The notes: generated by a model from the letters alone, not told the origin. A stretch of 64,000 bases of DNA from Massilibacillus massiliensis (GCF_900086705.1 NZ_LT575483.1:1755534-1819533), one strand, 5' to 3'. Shown: positions 33,847 to 43,036, counted from the stretch's first letter. Program-made: numbers and translations.

Positions 33847-34108
33847 AAGTTTCGCCCCAAAATCAATTGGGGCGAAACTTTTATTTCGCGGTACCACCCA
33901 AGTTTGTGCGCTTATGCGCCAACTCTCGTTCGCTGTATCGGGCGATCCCGTCATAATTCATCATCAGATACTCAAGGGCGGAACAAAGCATTTCTTCTAT
34001 CGACTCACACCAACCGCCGACTCTCTGGAAGATAAAAACATCCTGCTTCCCTATCATCACATTTACTTCGACCTCTTTACAGGTCAATTTATCATTTGTC
34101 ATGTTACT
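33847..34108 (-). promoter_or_regulatory. T-box leader of serA (probably serine-specific)
   Basis: A tRNA-sensing antitermination leader. Minus-strand landmarks in order: stem I with AGAGAGTCGGCGGTTGGTG and GTGAGTCGA; a candidate specifier TCC (Ser) at 33981-33979, just before GCCCTTGAG; the T-box sequence GGGTGGTACCGCG at 33899-33887; and the terminator AAGTTTCGCCCCAA/TTGGGGCGAAACTT at 33847-33880 with a T-run. Uncharged tRNA-Ser would stabilise the antiterminator and switch on serA. The T-box itself is certain; the specifier reading rests on its position. Confidence 0.93.
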
Positions 34109-34115
34109 GTAATAG

Positions 34116-34144
34116 ATTATATTTTATCCATCTTCAAACGTCAA
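34116..34144 (-). promoter_or_regulatory. serA promoter
   Basis: On the minus strand TTGACG (34144-34139), a 17-base spacer and TATAAT (34121-34116) precede the T-box leader. The -35 lies in the 12-bp sequence CTTGACGTTTGA, which is inverted at the divergent serC promoter. Confidence 0.85.
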
Positions 34145-34186
34145 GTGTATTTTACAAAAAAACATTTTTAAAATTTTCCTTGACGT

Positions 34187-34214
34187 TTGACAAAATTCAG
34201 CGTTAGAATATAAC
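34187..34214 (+). promoter_or_regulatory. serC promoter
   Basis: TTGACA (34187-34192), a 16-base spacer and TATAAC (34209-34214). The preceding CTTGACGTTTGA (34179-34190) is an exact inverted copy of 34134-34145 at the serA promoter. Confidence 0.82.
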
Positions 34215-34284
34215 ACAATTACAGTGTACATGATCCAGTAAAAAACTTTTATATCCATTACGGAAATTTTAGGAGGCTATGATT

Positions 34285-35373
34285 TTGGAAAATCGTATTT
34301 TTAACTTCAATGCAGGACCTGCTGTATTACCACTTGATGTATTAAAAGAAGCGCAAGCGGAATTCTTAAACTTTGACAATACGGGTATGTCAATTTTGGA
34401 AATCAGCCATCGTTCAAAACCTTATGAAAACGTACACAATAACGCTGTTGCTACGGTAAAAGAACTTATGGGATTAGGCGACGATTATGAAGTTCTTTTC
34501 ATCCAAGGCGGCGCTAGTATGCAGTTTAATATGGTTCCGATGAATTTCTTAAAGAGCGGAAAAATCGGCAATTATGTAGTAACGGGTTCCTTTGCCAAAA
34601 AGGCTCTAAAAGAAGGTAAAATCATTGGCGCCACGCATGTAGCTGCAACAAGTGAATCAGCTAATTTCGCCTATATTCCGAAAGCAGAAGATATCAAACT
34701 TAGTGAAAACGCAGCCTACCTTCATATTTGCTATAACAATACAATCTTCGGTACTGAATGGAACTACATTCCAGAAACAAATGATGTGCCGCTCATTGCC
34801 GATATGTCTTCTGATATACTTTCCAGGCCAATAGATTTCTCAAAGTTTTCCATGATCTACGCAGGTGTTCAAAAAAATCTCGGCCCAGCTGGTGTAACAC
34901 TTGTCGTTATCCGCAAATCCATGCTGGAAAATCTGCCAGATCACTTGTCGACCATGCTTCGCTATGATACGTATGCAAACAATAATTCTCTTTACAATAC
35001 GCCGCCAGCTTTCAGTATTTACATCGTGAGTAAAGTTTTAGACTGGATTAAGCATAACGGCGGTCTTACTGCAATGGAAAAACGCAATAAAGAAAAAGCT
35101 ACGCTTGTCTATGATGCAATAGATCACAGCAATGGCTTTTACCGCGGACATGCACAAAAAGACAGTCGCTCTAATATGAATGTAACCTTCCGCTTACCAA
35201 ATGAAGCTTTAGAAAAACAATTCATTGCTGAAGCATCGGCGGCAGGACTCGGCGGCTTGAAAGGACACCGTTCCGTTGGCGGACTTCGAGCTTCCATCTA
35301 CAATGCAATGCCAAAAGAAGGCTGTCAAAAACTCGCTGATTTCATGGCCGAATTTCAACGAAATAACGCTTGA
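34285..35373 (+). CDS. serC: Phosphoserine aminotransferase
   Basis: A PLP enzyme converting 3-phosphohydroxypyruvate and glutamate to phosphoserine. The 362-residue protein starts MENRIFNFNAGPAVLP, the standard SerC opening, has the cofactor lysine in YAGVQKNLGPAG, and ends with the GGLRASIYNAMP motif. I use the TTG at 34285 because AGGAGG lies exactly 8 bases upstream; the ATG at 34279 is only 2 bases from that site. It forms a divergent pair with serA. No T-box is seen on its own leader. Confidence 0.95.
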   Translation: MENRIFNFNAGPAVLPLDVLKEAQAEFLNFDNTGMSILEISHRSKPYENVHNNAVATVKELMGLGDDYEVLFIQGGASMQFNMVPMNFLKSGKIGNYVVTGSFAKKALKEGKIIGATHVAATSESANFAYIPKAEDIKLSENAAYLHICYNNTIFGTEWNYIPETNDVPLIADMSSDILSRPIDFSKFSMIYAGVQKNLGPAGVTLVVIRKSMLENLPDHLSTMLRYDTYANNNSLYNTPPAFSIYIVSKVLDWIKHNGGLTAMEKRNKEKATLVYDAIDHSNGFYRGHAQKDSRSNMNVTFRLPNEALEKQFIAEASAAGLGGLKGHRSVGGLRASIYNAMPKEGCQKLADFMAEFQRNNA

Positions 35374-35391
35374 GTCAACCATGATGTAAAG

Positions 35392-35424
35392 AAAAAGCTT
35401 ATCGCAAAAGCGATAAGCTTTTTT
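35392..35424. terminator. Intrinsic terminator after serC
   Basis: AAAAAGCTTATCGC-AAAA-GCGATAAGCTTTTTT, perfect arms with T-tracts on both sides; it also ends the convergent small membrane protein gene. Confidence 0.92.
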
Positions 35425-35643
35425 CTATTCATCAACCTCATCTATCTCACAAAAATAATTTGGAATAATATAATATGGGATTGCCAAACCTACAAGGAGA
35501 CCTAGCCAAAACGAAAACGTACTGCCCATCAGCAGAACAAACGCCAAAATAATAACCGCACCCCAGAGGATCCAATTATTCATACATTTACCAACCGTAG
35601 AACTTACAACTTCAACAATTTCAGCACGCTCAAATTCTTGCAC
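35425..35643 (-). CDS. Small two-helix membrane protein of unknown function
   Basis: A 72-residue protein with one long or two short hydrophobic helices (WGAVIILAFVLLMG and FWLGLLVGLAIPYYI) and an acidic tail (CEIDEVDE). I prefer the GTG start at 35643, which follows GGAGGTGA at good spacing; the ATG at 35658 contains that site. It stands alone, convergent with serC. No family recognised. Confidence 0.6.
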   Translation of the reverse strand: MQEFERAEIVEVVSSTVGKCMNNWILWGAVIILAFVLLMGSTFSFWLGLLVGLAIPYYIIPNYFCEIDEVDE

Positions 35644-35783
35644 TTTTTTCACCTCCATGAAACATCTATGTTACATAATATGTTTCATTTTCCATCCTGG
35701 TACCATTGAAAGAATACGCTATGCATAACGTAATAAAATGGAGTATAATAAATACGAAATTTATTTTTAGGAGGCTTTAACAA

Positions 35784-36284
35784 ATGAAAGATATTCATTA
35801 TGCTGACTACGCTACAAAAGCAGTTGAAATTCTAAGCAAAGGCGCATTTTTAAATACGACCGCTGAAGGTATAGATAACACGATGACAATTGCTTGGGGT
35901 TCGATTGGCTTTATGTGGGGAAAACCAATTTTTACAGTTATGGTAAGAAAATCTCGTCATACCTTCGAACTGCTTGAAAAAAATCCCGAATTTACGGTAA
36001 GCATTCCACTAAACGATATGAAATCTGCGCTCGGCATCTGCGGATCAAAATCCGGTCGGGATACAGATAAATTTGCCGTTGCCAAGCTCGAAAAATTAGC
36101 AGGTCAAAAAATTTCCACCCCTGCGATCAAAGGTGCCGGATTACACTTTGAATGTAAAGTTGTTTATAAACAAGTCATGAGTGATGATCATTTGCAAAAA
36201 GCTGCTGCTGATAAATGGTACGCTGATAAAGATTGGCATACGCTTTATTATGGTGAAATTGTTTCTGCGTATTTAGAAGACTAA
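35784..36284 (+). CDS. Flavin reductase-like FMN-binding protein
   Basis: A 166-residue split-barrel flavoprotein of the flavin reductase/flavoredoxin family. The opening GAFLNTTAEGIDNTMTIAWG and the strand-helix TVMVRKSRHTFELLEKN are typical of the FMN-binding half; GICGSKSGRDTDKF is the usual loop. It probably reduces or carries FMN for electron transfer in anaerobes. AGGAGG precedes the ATG. It is a single gene with a terminator downstream (36387-36418). Confidence 0.88.
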   Translation: MKDIHYADYATKAVEILSKGAFLNTTAEGIDNTMTIAWGSIGFMWGKPIFTVMVRKSRHTFELLEKNPEFTVSIPLNDMKSALGICGSKSGRDTDKFAVAKLEKLAGQKISTPAIKGAGLHFECKVVYKQVMSDDHLQKAAADKWYADKDWHTLYYGEIVSAYLED

Positions 36285-36386
36285 ATCTATCTCTCAAATT
36301 AAAAATAACACGGAAAAATTTTTATAAAAATGCATTCTAATATACTTTAAGATCTTCTTCATGCAACGATTTAAGATCTTTACATA

Positions 36387-36418
36387 AATATTCCTTGCTT
36401 AGCAAGGAATATTTTTTT
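36387..36418 (+). terminator. Intrinsic terminator after the flavin reductase-like gene
   Basis: AATATTCCTTGCT and AGCAAGGAATATT pair with a minimal loop and are followed by TTTTTT. Confidence 0.85.
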
Positions 36419-36495
36419 GTCCAACGCATTCTCCATTTCTATAGCTCATATGAAACCCAAATTCGTAAATATTTTTAATTCATTCATATATAATA

Positions 36496-36587
36496 AACTT
36501 TCGAATGAAACTTTTTATTGACTTTTTCATAATTCATTTTATAATATATATTGTAAATGAAACACATCATAAATTCATTCGAAAGTT
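36496..36587 (+). promoter_or_regulatory. deoR promoter bracketed by a perfect 14-bp operator pair
   Basis: AACTTTCGAATGAA (36496-36509) is exactly mirrored at 36574-36587. Between them lies a promoter: TTGACT (36518-36523), 16 bases, TATAAT (36540-36545). The arrangement suits a DeoR-type repressor that binds both sites and closes the promoter in autoregulation. Confidence 0.75.
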
Positions 36588-36655
36588 ATTCGTTTTGTTT
36601 TAAAATATGATTATGTTATAATAGGCATAAAAATAATTATGCAAGGATGATCATG

Positions 36656-37414
36656 ATGATAGAGAGACATAACAAAATACTCAATCTCGTAAATACAAAT
36701 AGAAAAATTGAGGTTGCAAAACTTTCTGACGCACTACAGGTTTCACAAGTTACCATTCGTAAAGATTTAATTGCCTTAGAAGAAAAAGGGCTTTTAAAAC
36801 GTGAACATGGCTTTGCAGTGATGGTTGCCAGTGATGACATCAATCATCACCTAGCTTTCAATTATAATCTTAAACACGAAATTGCCGTCAAAGCCGCATT
36901 GCTCGTCAACGACGGAGAAACGGTTATGATAGAATCTGGTGCATCTTGCGCACTCTTGGCCGAAGAAATCGCAAAACAAAAACGCGATATCACCATTATT
37001 ACAAATTCCGCTTTTATCGCCGCTTACATCCGTAAGATTCCATTTGTAAAAATTATTTTGTTGGGCGGAGAATACCAAAATGAATCACAAGTTATGGTAG
37101 GCCCTATTACAAAGCAATGCATTGAGAATTTTTACGTAGACAAAATTTTTGTTGGTACGGATGGCTTCAATCCAAAATTCGGCTTTACCGGTAACAATTA
37201 TATGCGTGTAGAAACAATAAAAGCGATGGCAGAGCGAGCGAACAAAATTATTATCCTCACTGAATCCGCAAAGTTTATGCAGCAAGGTGTAGTCGCGCAA
37301 TTCGAAGCTGCAAAAGTAGACTATGTGTTTACCGACAGTGACATTCCGCAAAAAGCATTGACCTATCTTCAAGACAAAAAAGTCAATGTACAGCTTGTCC
37401 CTGTTGAATCATAA
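36656..37414 (+). CDS. DeoR/GlpR-family transcriptional regulator
   Basis: A 252-residue sugar-phosphate-responsive repressor. The N-terminal helix-turn-helix reads IEVAKLSDALQVSQVTIRKDLIALEEKGLLKREHG; the C-terminal DeoRC sensor carries MIESGASCALLAEEI, the GGEYQNES and FVGTDGFN motifs. The ATG at 36656 is 8 bases after AAGGA; two ATGs further upstream are also possible. It lies 54 bases before a transaldolase-family gene and probably controls it in response to a sugar phosphate. Confidence 0.9.
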   Translation: MIERHNKILNLVNTNRKIEVAKLSDALQVSQVTIRKDLIALEEKGLLKREHGFAVMVASDDINHHLAFNYNLKHEIAVKAALLVNDGETVMIESGASCALLAEEIAKQKRDITIITNSAFIAAYIRKIPFVKIILLGGEYQNESQVMVGPITKQCIENFYVDKIFVGTDGFNPKFGFTGNNYMRVETIKAMAERANKIIILTESAKFMQQGVVAQFEAAKVDYVFTDSDIPQKALTYLQDKKVNVQLVPVES

Positions 37415-37468
37415 ATCAGAACTAGCAAAACTGGTTATATTATCAGATAATAAAGGAGAGATTGAATC

Positions 37469-38149
37469 ATGGAATATTTATTTGACACAGCGAACCTTGA
37501 GGACATAAGAAAATACAGCGAAATTTTTCCTATCACCGGGATTACCAGTAACCCTAGCATTGTAAAATTAGAAGGTAAAATCGAATTTTTTCAACATTTC
37601 AAAGAAATTCGTCAAATCATCGGCTTTGATAAAACACTACACATCCAGATTTTAGCCGAAAACGCTGAAGATATCATTGCCGAAGCAAATACGCTTCTCA
37701 GTAAAATTGATGACCAAATCTTCATCAAAATTCCTGTCACACCACAAGGTTTAAAAGCAATGCGTCTTTTAAAAGCAGACGGTGTTCATATTACGGCAAC
37801 TGCAATTTATACAAAAATGCAAGGTTTATTAGCCCTAGAGGCTGGGGCAGATTTTATTGCTCCTTATGTAAACCGCATGCAAAATCTAGATATTAATGCA
37901 TATGAAGTCATTCAAACGTTTGCAAAAATGATTGAGCAATATCATTACCCTGCAAAAATTGTAGCAGCCAGCTTTAAAAATATGCATCAAGTCAACGCAG
38001 CCTTTGAATATGGTGCCCAAACAGTCACAATTCCACCTTCCCTTCTGATCGATGCCTTTAAAATGCCGTCAATTCAAAAAGCAATTGATGATTTTTCTGC
38101 GGATTGGGGAAAAACCTTTGGGGATATTTCAATCACTAAATTGAAATAA
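37469..38149 (+). CDS. Transaldolase-family fructose-6-phosphate aldolase-like enzyme
   Basis: A 226-residue protein of the short TalC/FSA subfamily of transaldolases. The Schiff-base lysine is Lys87 in FIKIPVTPQG. ITSNPSIV at the first strand and ITATAIYTKMQG match the family. FSA cleaves fructose 6-phosphate to dihydroxyacetone and glyceraldehyde 3-phosphate; classical transaldolase or sedoheptulose activity is also possible. It is co-transcribed with the DeoR-type regulator. AAAGGAG precedes the ATG; a terminator follows at 38174-38220. Confidence 0.9.
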   Translation: MEYLFDTANLEDIRKYSEIFPITGITSNPSIVKLEGKIEFFQHFKEIRQIIGFDKTLHIQILAENAEDIIAEANTLLSKIDDQIFIKIPVTPQGLKAMRLLKADGVHITATAIYTKMQGLLALEAGADFIAPYVNRMQNLDINAYEVIQTFAKMIEQYHYPAKIVAASFKNMHQVNAAFEYGAQTVTIPPSLLIDAFKMPSIQKAIDDFSADWGKTFGDISITKLK

Positions 38150-38173
38150 ACCGGGAACAATACAGCATAAATA

Positions 38174-38220
38174 AAAATCCATGGTATAGCAGTAGATCTC
38201 TACTGCATATCATGGATTTT
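38174..38220 (+). terminator. Intrinsic terminator after the transaldolase gene
   Basis: AAAATCCATG...GCAGTAGA pairs with TCTACTGC...CATGGATTTT over about 20 bp, with A- and T-tracts at the base. Confidence 0.82.
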
Positions 38221-38264
38221 CTGTTATACTATAAATAAAAACCATTCATCAAGGAGATGATTTT

Positions 38265-38870
38265 ATGTTTAGAAAGAGCTTTGTTACTTACATAATTTTT
38301 TCTTTGCTTGTTCTTTTCACAACGACCTGCTTTGCTGCTGAAAAACAACCAAAACGTATTGCCATACTCCCAGTGATTAATCAAACTGGCAATGTCCAAC
38401 CTGAAATTGAATCTTATATTAAAGCTGAACTCGAAGATAAACTTCATATTCCCTTAAATGCTATATTAAATATCTACGAATACATTCCGCAAGAGGAAAT
38501 TTTAAAGGTTCTACCGGAACTATCCGACAAAAAGCTTAAAACTTTCGATAGCAGTCGCCTGAAAACAGCCGCCGATGAATTATCTGCCGATTTAGTAGTC
38601 GGCATTTGCATAACATCGCTCTACGAGCGTCAATATCCGCATCTAGAGGACACTCTTTTAGACAGCAATGTTACACTTCATCTCATTGGTTACGACAAAA
38701 GAAAGAATGAATTGTTGAACATAAAATCACAAAAATCCTATACAGATGACTACTCTCTAGCTGGCACGCTCCCTGCACTTACGCGCGAAGCACTCACTAA
38801 ATTACTAAATAAAGTAGATTTCAAAAAAGATGTTTTCCCTATCACCCCAACGAAAAATCTACATGAATAA
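38265..38870 (+). CDS. Secreted protein of unknown function
   Basis: A 201-residue protein with a clear signal peptide (SFVTYIIFSLLVLFTTTCFA, cleavage probable after CFA). The mature part begins KRIAILPVINQTG, resembling the first strand of CsgG/TolB-like periplasmic folds, and continues with LSADLVVGICITSLYER. That likeness is weak and no family is claimed. AAGGAG precedes the ATG. A bidirectional terminator follows and separates it from the convergent gene at 38911-39534. Confidence 0.72.
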   Translation: MFRKSFVTYIIFSLLVLFTTTCFAAEKQPKRIAILPVINQTGNVQPEIESYIKAELEDKLHIPLNAILNIYEYIPQEEILKVLPELSDKKLKTFDSSRLKTAADELSADLVVGICITSLYERQYPHLEDTLLDSNVTLHLIGYDKRKNELLNIKSQKSYTDDYSLAGTLPALTREALTKLLNKVDFKKDVFPITPTKNLHE

Positions 38871-38912
38871 AAGATGCTGCTGCACGGATTTCCAGTGCAG
38901 CAGCATCTTTTT
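38871..38912. terminator. Bidirectional intrinsic terminator between convergent genes
   Basis: AAGATGCTGCTGCAC (38871-38885) and GTGCAGCAGCATCTT (38895-38909) form a perfect 15-bp stem followed by TTTT. Confidence 0.9.
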
Positions 38913-39534
38913 ATTCAACCGACTTCGATTGCTCTAATCCAGCGATATAATCGTTCATGACTGTATCAATCTTGTCCATAACAAAACTTCGCGTAAAAAT
39001 ATCAATTTTAAAATTCTGATCTTCATCATCATTTCTCGATATTTTAAAAATCAGCGGAACTTTTGTTCCTTCATAGGTCACATTCGCTTGACAATTTTTC
39101 TCTATATCTTTTTCAGCATTGCGTGCTGTATCTAAAACGCGCTCCTGTTCTAAGGGATCAAGCGCCTTGTCAAAAATGCAATTTAACTGCTCCATAAATC
39201 CTTCGATTTCAATTAAAGAATCCAACACAATCGTTGCGCGTTCTACCTCATACATCTTTTCTGGATAATATTCCTCGATGAATGCACGCATATCTGGATC
39301 ATCTTCATACTTTTCAACTTCATTTTTATTCCCGAATAAGCCCTGCACCCAGCTTACTGCCTGCAAAACCGGTAAACTGAAAAACATAATTAAAAATGCA
39401 ACTTTTAGCATTCTATCATTCACTGGCACCTGAGAGTTTAGGTAATGCTCTAACACTGCCATATCTTTTCTTTCTCTATAATATAAAACTCCGGCAATCA
39501 CAACATATGCCGCCAAACTTAAACTAACGATCAA
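38911..39534 (-). CDS. Two-helix membrane protein of unknown function
   Basis: A 207-residue protein. Two membrane helices are visible (LSLAAYVVIAGVLYY at the start, VAFLIMFFSLPVLQAVSWV near residue 50). The remainder is an acidic soluble domain (EDDPDMRAFIEEYYPEKMYEVE, RNDDEDQNFKIDIFTRSF). The apparent start is TTG at 39534, following GAGGTGGAAGAGG. It stands alone. No family recognised. Confidence 0.6.
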   Translation of the reverse strand: MIVSLSLAAYVVIAGVLYYRERKDMAVLEHYLNSQVPVNDRMLKVAFLIMFFSLPVLQAVSWVQGLFGNKNEVEKYEDDPDMRAFIEEYYPEKMYEVERATIVLDSLIEIEGFMEQLNCIFDKALDPLEQERVLDTARNAEKDIEKNCQANVTYEGTKVPLIFKISRNDDEDQNFKIDIFTRSFVMDKIDTVMNDYIAGLEQSKSVE

Positions 39535-39707
39535 ACCTCTTCCACCTCAAATTCTCTAACCAAACCAATGATCTTTATGCATTGCGACTTATATTATAAC
39601 ATATTTTCGCTCGCAACTTCCTATGTTAAAGAATTTTATTCGATAAAAATTGATCTTTTTCGACATAGAAATAGCCCTCTATGCTTCTTCTTTACAGCAT
39701 ATGGAAC

Positions 39708-39767
39708 AAAAGGTCTGTCGCCTTAAAGATTTTATCAATCAAAATCTTAATACGACAGACCTTTTTT
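39708..39767. terminator. Bidirectional intrinsic terminator after the DUF4127 gene
   Basis: AAAAGGTCTGTCG and AAGATTTT pair with AAAATCTT and CGACAGACCTTTTTT in a long stem with T-tracts on both sides. Confidence 0.82.
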
Positions 39768-39769
39768 GG

Positions 39770-41341
39770 TTATTCTTCTATTTTCACACTTGCTTCAAAC
39801 ATTCTATTCCAAGGAAAATCAACATCGACTTTCTTCACCGTGAACTCCTCTAAATGCTGCGCAGCAAATGCATTCATTTTTTCATTTGCCGATTTTACGA
39901 TTGCAGGTTTTACCGCATCAAGCTGGCTGTATGTGCCCCCTTGCATGCCTTGTAGCTGGGCAGCAAGCGTTTGTCTGATATTCGCTTGATACGCCCAATC
40001 GTCCATAAAACGAACACTAAGCAATTGATTCTTATCTTCCACTTTCATTTTATCCGCTAAGATCCCTTGCCCAATTGCAAAACCAGCACTGTTGTTGGCT
40101 GTATTCCATCCGGAATACGATGATAATTTACTCAGCAAACCTTCTTGCTCAAGCGCTGCCAGTAAGGCATTATCTGCACCATTGGCAAAAGAAATATCAG
40201 CAACAGCAACCGGATATCCGGCATCCAAATACGCTTTCACCTGTTTTACAAATTTTTTCGTATTCGAACGTAAACTTGCTGTATTATCAGGATAATTTGC
40301 TTCTGAGGTGCTGCCATCCTGTGCTGTATTTACCATCAAAATCAAATCAGCTCGTTTGCTTGTAGCCACGGGAACCGCTCCGGCAGCAAATAAATGAGAC
40401 CGAATTGACTTTCCAATTGCTTCGTCAGAATAAGTAGGTACAGTGTCTGCACCCACACCATCTGCGTAATGCACAGCAACCAGCGGAATATGCCAGCTCA
40501 TATCATTAATCGCTCTGGTTAACATCACCATACCCATTTCATCAATCCCAGCTAACGTCTGGAACTTCGAGACACCCAAATCCCCAGCTTGCTCGCTCAG
40601 CAGCCGGCTCTCTTTATGTGTCTGCGAATAAGGCGCATTATCATCACGACCTAAAGCCAAATATGCAAACACATCTTTCTTGGCAAGTTCAACTAATTTT
40701 TCATTCGCAGTGAAATTCTTACCGCGTCTTTCCATCCAGTCTTCCATTGCCGCTTCCGGTATCATCTTTTTCAATTTCTCAACTTGTTTCTTTTCTGACC
40801 TTGTCAGCTTATCGCTTTCCGCTTTGTCTTGCAACGAAGTTAATGTAAAAATATCCGGTCCATACTTTGCGTAATAACCAGGTTCCTCACCACCGGAACT
40901 ACTTCGCGGTGAACGCATAATCGATCCAAAAGCGTAGATTTTTAAACGTGGATTATCCGCATGCAATTTTTCAAATCGTCCCACACGATCTACAACCGTA
41001 TCAAGATCCAGCGTATGTTTTCGTGAAGCGACTAAACTTCCATACAACAAAGAATCTGAAGATAAAACCACCGCATCCGATTGCTTTGCATTTTCAAATA
41101 ACCACTGCCATAGTTCTTCAGACATTCCTAGTGATGTTCTATTCCCCAATAATTCCTTAGGCGGCACAAGAACATCATAGTCAAGTTTTTTTATCGTATC
41201 AATCGTTTGCTCAAACGATATCGGCCGATCATCATGCGGGATGAAAATAACCTGCGGCCGTATCCCTGCAAACGCAGGTACAGACATAAAAACCATCAAC
41301 AAACAAACACTAAATAAAATCCTTAGTTTTCTATCCACCAA
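39770..41341 (-). CDS. DUF4127 family exported protein
   Basis: A 523-residue protein with an N-terminal signal peptide (LRILFSVCLLMVFMSVPAFA). The mature protein opens with VIFIPHDDRPISFEQT, then PPKELLGNRT, GSIMRSPRSSSGGEEPGYYA and YLALGRDDNAPYSQTHKE, which are hallmarks of DUF4127, an uncharacterised family found in Firmicutes and with conserved acidic and His residues that suggest an enzyme. It starts at TTG 41341 (or GTG 41338) after GGGAG. It follows the 225-residue unknown gene by 15 bases, so the two may be co-transcribed. Confidence 0.85.
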   Translation of the reverse strand: MVDRKLRILFSVCLLMVFMSVPAFAGIRPQVIFIPHDDRPISFEQTIDTIKKLDYDVLVPPKELLGNRTSLGMSEELWQWLFENAKQSDAVVLSSDSLLYGSLVASRKHTLDLDTVVDRVGRFEKLHADNPRLKIYAFGSIMRSPRSSSGGEEPGYYAKYGPDIFTLTSLQDKAESDKLTRSEKKQVEKLKKMIPEAAMEDWMERRGKNFTANEKLVELAKKDVFAYLALGRDDNAPYSQTHKESRLLSEQAGDLGVSKFQTLAGIDEMGMVMLTRAINDMSWHIPLVAVHYADGVGADTVPTYSDEAIGKSIRSHLFAAGAVPVATSKRADLILMVNTAQDGSTSEANYPDNTASLRSNTKKFVKQVKAYLDAGYPVAVADISFANGADNALLAALEQEGLLSKLSSYSGWNTANNSAGFAIGQGILADKMKVEDKNQLLSVRFMDDWAYQANIRQTLAAQLQGMQGGTYSQLDAVKPAIVKSANEKMNAFAAQHLEEFTVKKVDVDFPWNRMFEASVKIEE

Positions 41342-41356
41342 CTAGCGCTCCCTTCC

Positions 41357-42034
41357 TCATTTAAGAATATTAAGCAACATATTTTTAACTGTATCAGGTA
41401 CATCTAGAGAAGTTTTAAATTCTATATACCCATCTTTTGGAATCGCTTCTTCAACCACGATTACATCACTCAGTGCATAACCAAAAAAGCTCGTTTGACC
41501 GGCAGCCGACTCCTTCACAGCCTGCTGAAAATCAACCGTAACTGTATTTCCGGAAATTTTAGTTTTTATCGTCGACCCTAGATCCACCTTGCCAACGAGT
41601 TTTTCTGCCATAGACAAACTAATGCGCGAAAAAATCCAGGACATCGTTCCATGATCCGGCAGGTCTTTTTCTAACACCTTAAATTTTAATGTAGAAGTCT
41701 CTTTATTATGCACAAATTGATCTATGCGGCATAATAATACAACTCTGCCAAATTTCTTCGTTTCTGCGGATAATTTCAGTTTGCCCTCACCGACAGAGGT
41801 TATGTTAAGAGCCTGAATGCCTGTATTATTTTCAATTCCTTTTGCGATAGATTCATTCACTACATCATCAGGAACTGATACTCTTCCATCTCTCAATTGT
41901 TCAAATGTCTGCGTATCCCAAGTCTCACGTACAACCTGAATCACAGGTGTAAAGTCTTCAACTCGGCCGCTCACTGCACGCACATCGATATCACCAAGCA
42001 TCTGACTTGGTATATCAATCGGCATATCTATCAT
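41357..42034 (-). CDS. Unknown soluble protein
   Basis: A 225-residue protein without signal peptide or membrane helices, rich in alternating beta-type sequence (STLKFKVLEKDLPDHGTMSW, GNTVTVDFQQAVKES). The ATG at 42034 follows AGGAGG by 8 bases; a GTG two codons upstream is too close. It lies upstream of the DUF4127 gene. No family recognised. Confidence 0.68.
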   Translation of the reverse strand: MIDMPIDIPSQMLGDIDVRAVSGRVEDFTPVIQVVRETWDTQTFEQLRDGRVSVPDDVVNESIAKGIENNTGIQALNITSVGEGKLKLSAETKKFGRVVLLCRIDQFVHNKETSTLKFKVLEKDLPDHGTMSWIFSRISLSMAEKLVGKVDLGSTIKTKISGNTVTVDFQQAVKESAAGQTSFFGYALSDVIVVEEAIPKDGYIEFKTSLDVPDTVKNMLLNILK

Positions 42035-42133
42035 ACTCACAGCCTCCTAAGTAATACTTCTATTAACATCTATATGTTAATCAATTATACATCAACTGTG
42101 AGGTAAATTCCATTTCCTTATTTTACAGTTATT

Positions 42134-42811
42134 TTATTCTGCTTCCTCTTCTTTACGCATATCCTGCCATAAATCACGTGCCAAATTATAAATTGCTGGC
42201 TCCATCCGTGAACGTTGATCACCAATGACCCGGCTCAAATATTGCACTGCCTTTTCCTTATTCCCGGTTCGTCTATAAAGTTCACCAATTAAATACGTGA
42301 CCATCGTATCCGTCATGCTGCCGATCGGAAAACGTTCTGTAGTCAAAGCCTTATCATACGCTTCTAATGCTCTCTTTAAAACTTCCTGTTCTTTTTCCTC
42401 TTCGCCGGCTTCACGATACAACCAGCTCAGTTTTAAATACAATCCTGCCATCCTGCTCGACGGTGCCTCAATCAGATCCGCGAAATAAATCGCTAGTTTA
42501 AAAGCATTGACCGCTTCTTCACGTGTTCGAACTTCACTATATTGAATTTTTACCTTGCGATCCTTTAGAAATTCACTAATTTTAACTTTTTCTTTTTCCC
42601 GTAATGTATTAAAATGCTTTTCATCCGAAGCATATCCACAATTTGAACACACCCAAATATCATAATAATATGGATTAAAATCTTTATAATGCACACAAAA
42701 ATCACTGTCTTGTTTGACCTTAATCAAGCGCGACCGTGTTTTTGTTACCTGCATCTTCTCTCCGCAAATTGGACAATCTCTTTCTACTGAATAAGTAAAT
42801 CCCACTGCCAT
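42134..42811 (-). CDS. DUF2225 family protein
   Basis: A 225-residue cytoplasmic protein. The N-terminal zinc-ribbon pairs (CPICGEKM and CSNCGYASDEKHF) and following TPR-like helices (LKLSWLYREAGEEEKEQEVL, YLIGELYRRTGNKEKAVQYL) define DUF2225, common in Clostridia and Negativicutes. I use the ATG at 42811 (MAVGFTYSVERDCP), 9 bases after AAGGGG. Function is unknown; protein binding by the TPR region is likely. Confidence 0.85.
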   Translation of the reverse strand: MAVGFTYSVERDCPICGEKMQVTKTRSRLIKVKQDSDFCVHYKDFNPYYYDIWVCSNCGYASDEKHFNTLREKEKVKISEFLKDRKVKIQYSEVRTREEAVNAFKLAIYFADLIEAPSSRMAGLYLKLSWLYREAGEEEKEQEVLKRALEAYDKALTTERFPIGSMTDTMVTYLIGELYRRTGNKEKAVQYLSRVIGDQRSRMEPAIYNLARDLWQDMRKEEEAE

Positions 42812-43036
42812 CGTATTCATCCCCTTATCTTGCATATACGCTATCCGCTTATTTTATCTAATACACAATCACATCGTATGCCGCAATAAAATACACCATA
42901 GATTTTACTATCATTCTATATATCGAATAAATCCGCAATTTCATAAAGACCTTACCATATCAAAACTCTGCAAATGCAAAAAAGACTGCTTTTATCCTGA
43001 TAAAACCATCAGAAAGTAAAACTTTCCCACCAATGA

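Noticed and set aside
33881-34102. 73-residue open frame on the minus strand
   Set aside because: It lies entirely within the serA T-box leader; its sequence is explained by the conserved RNA motifs.
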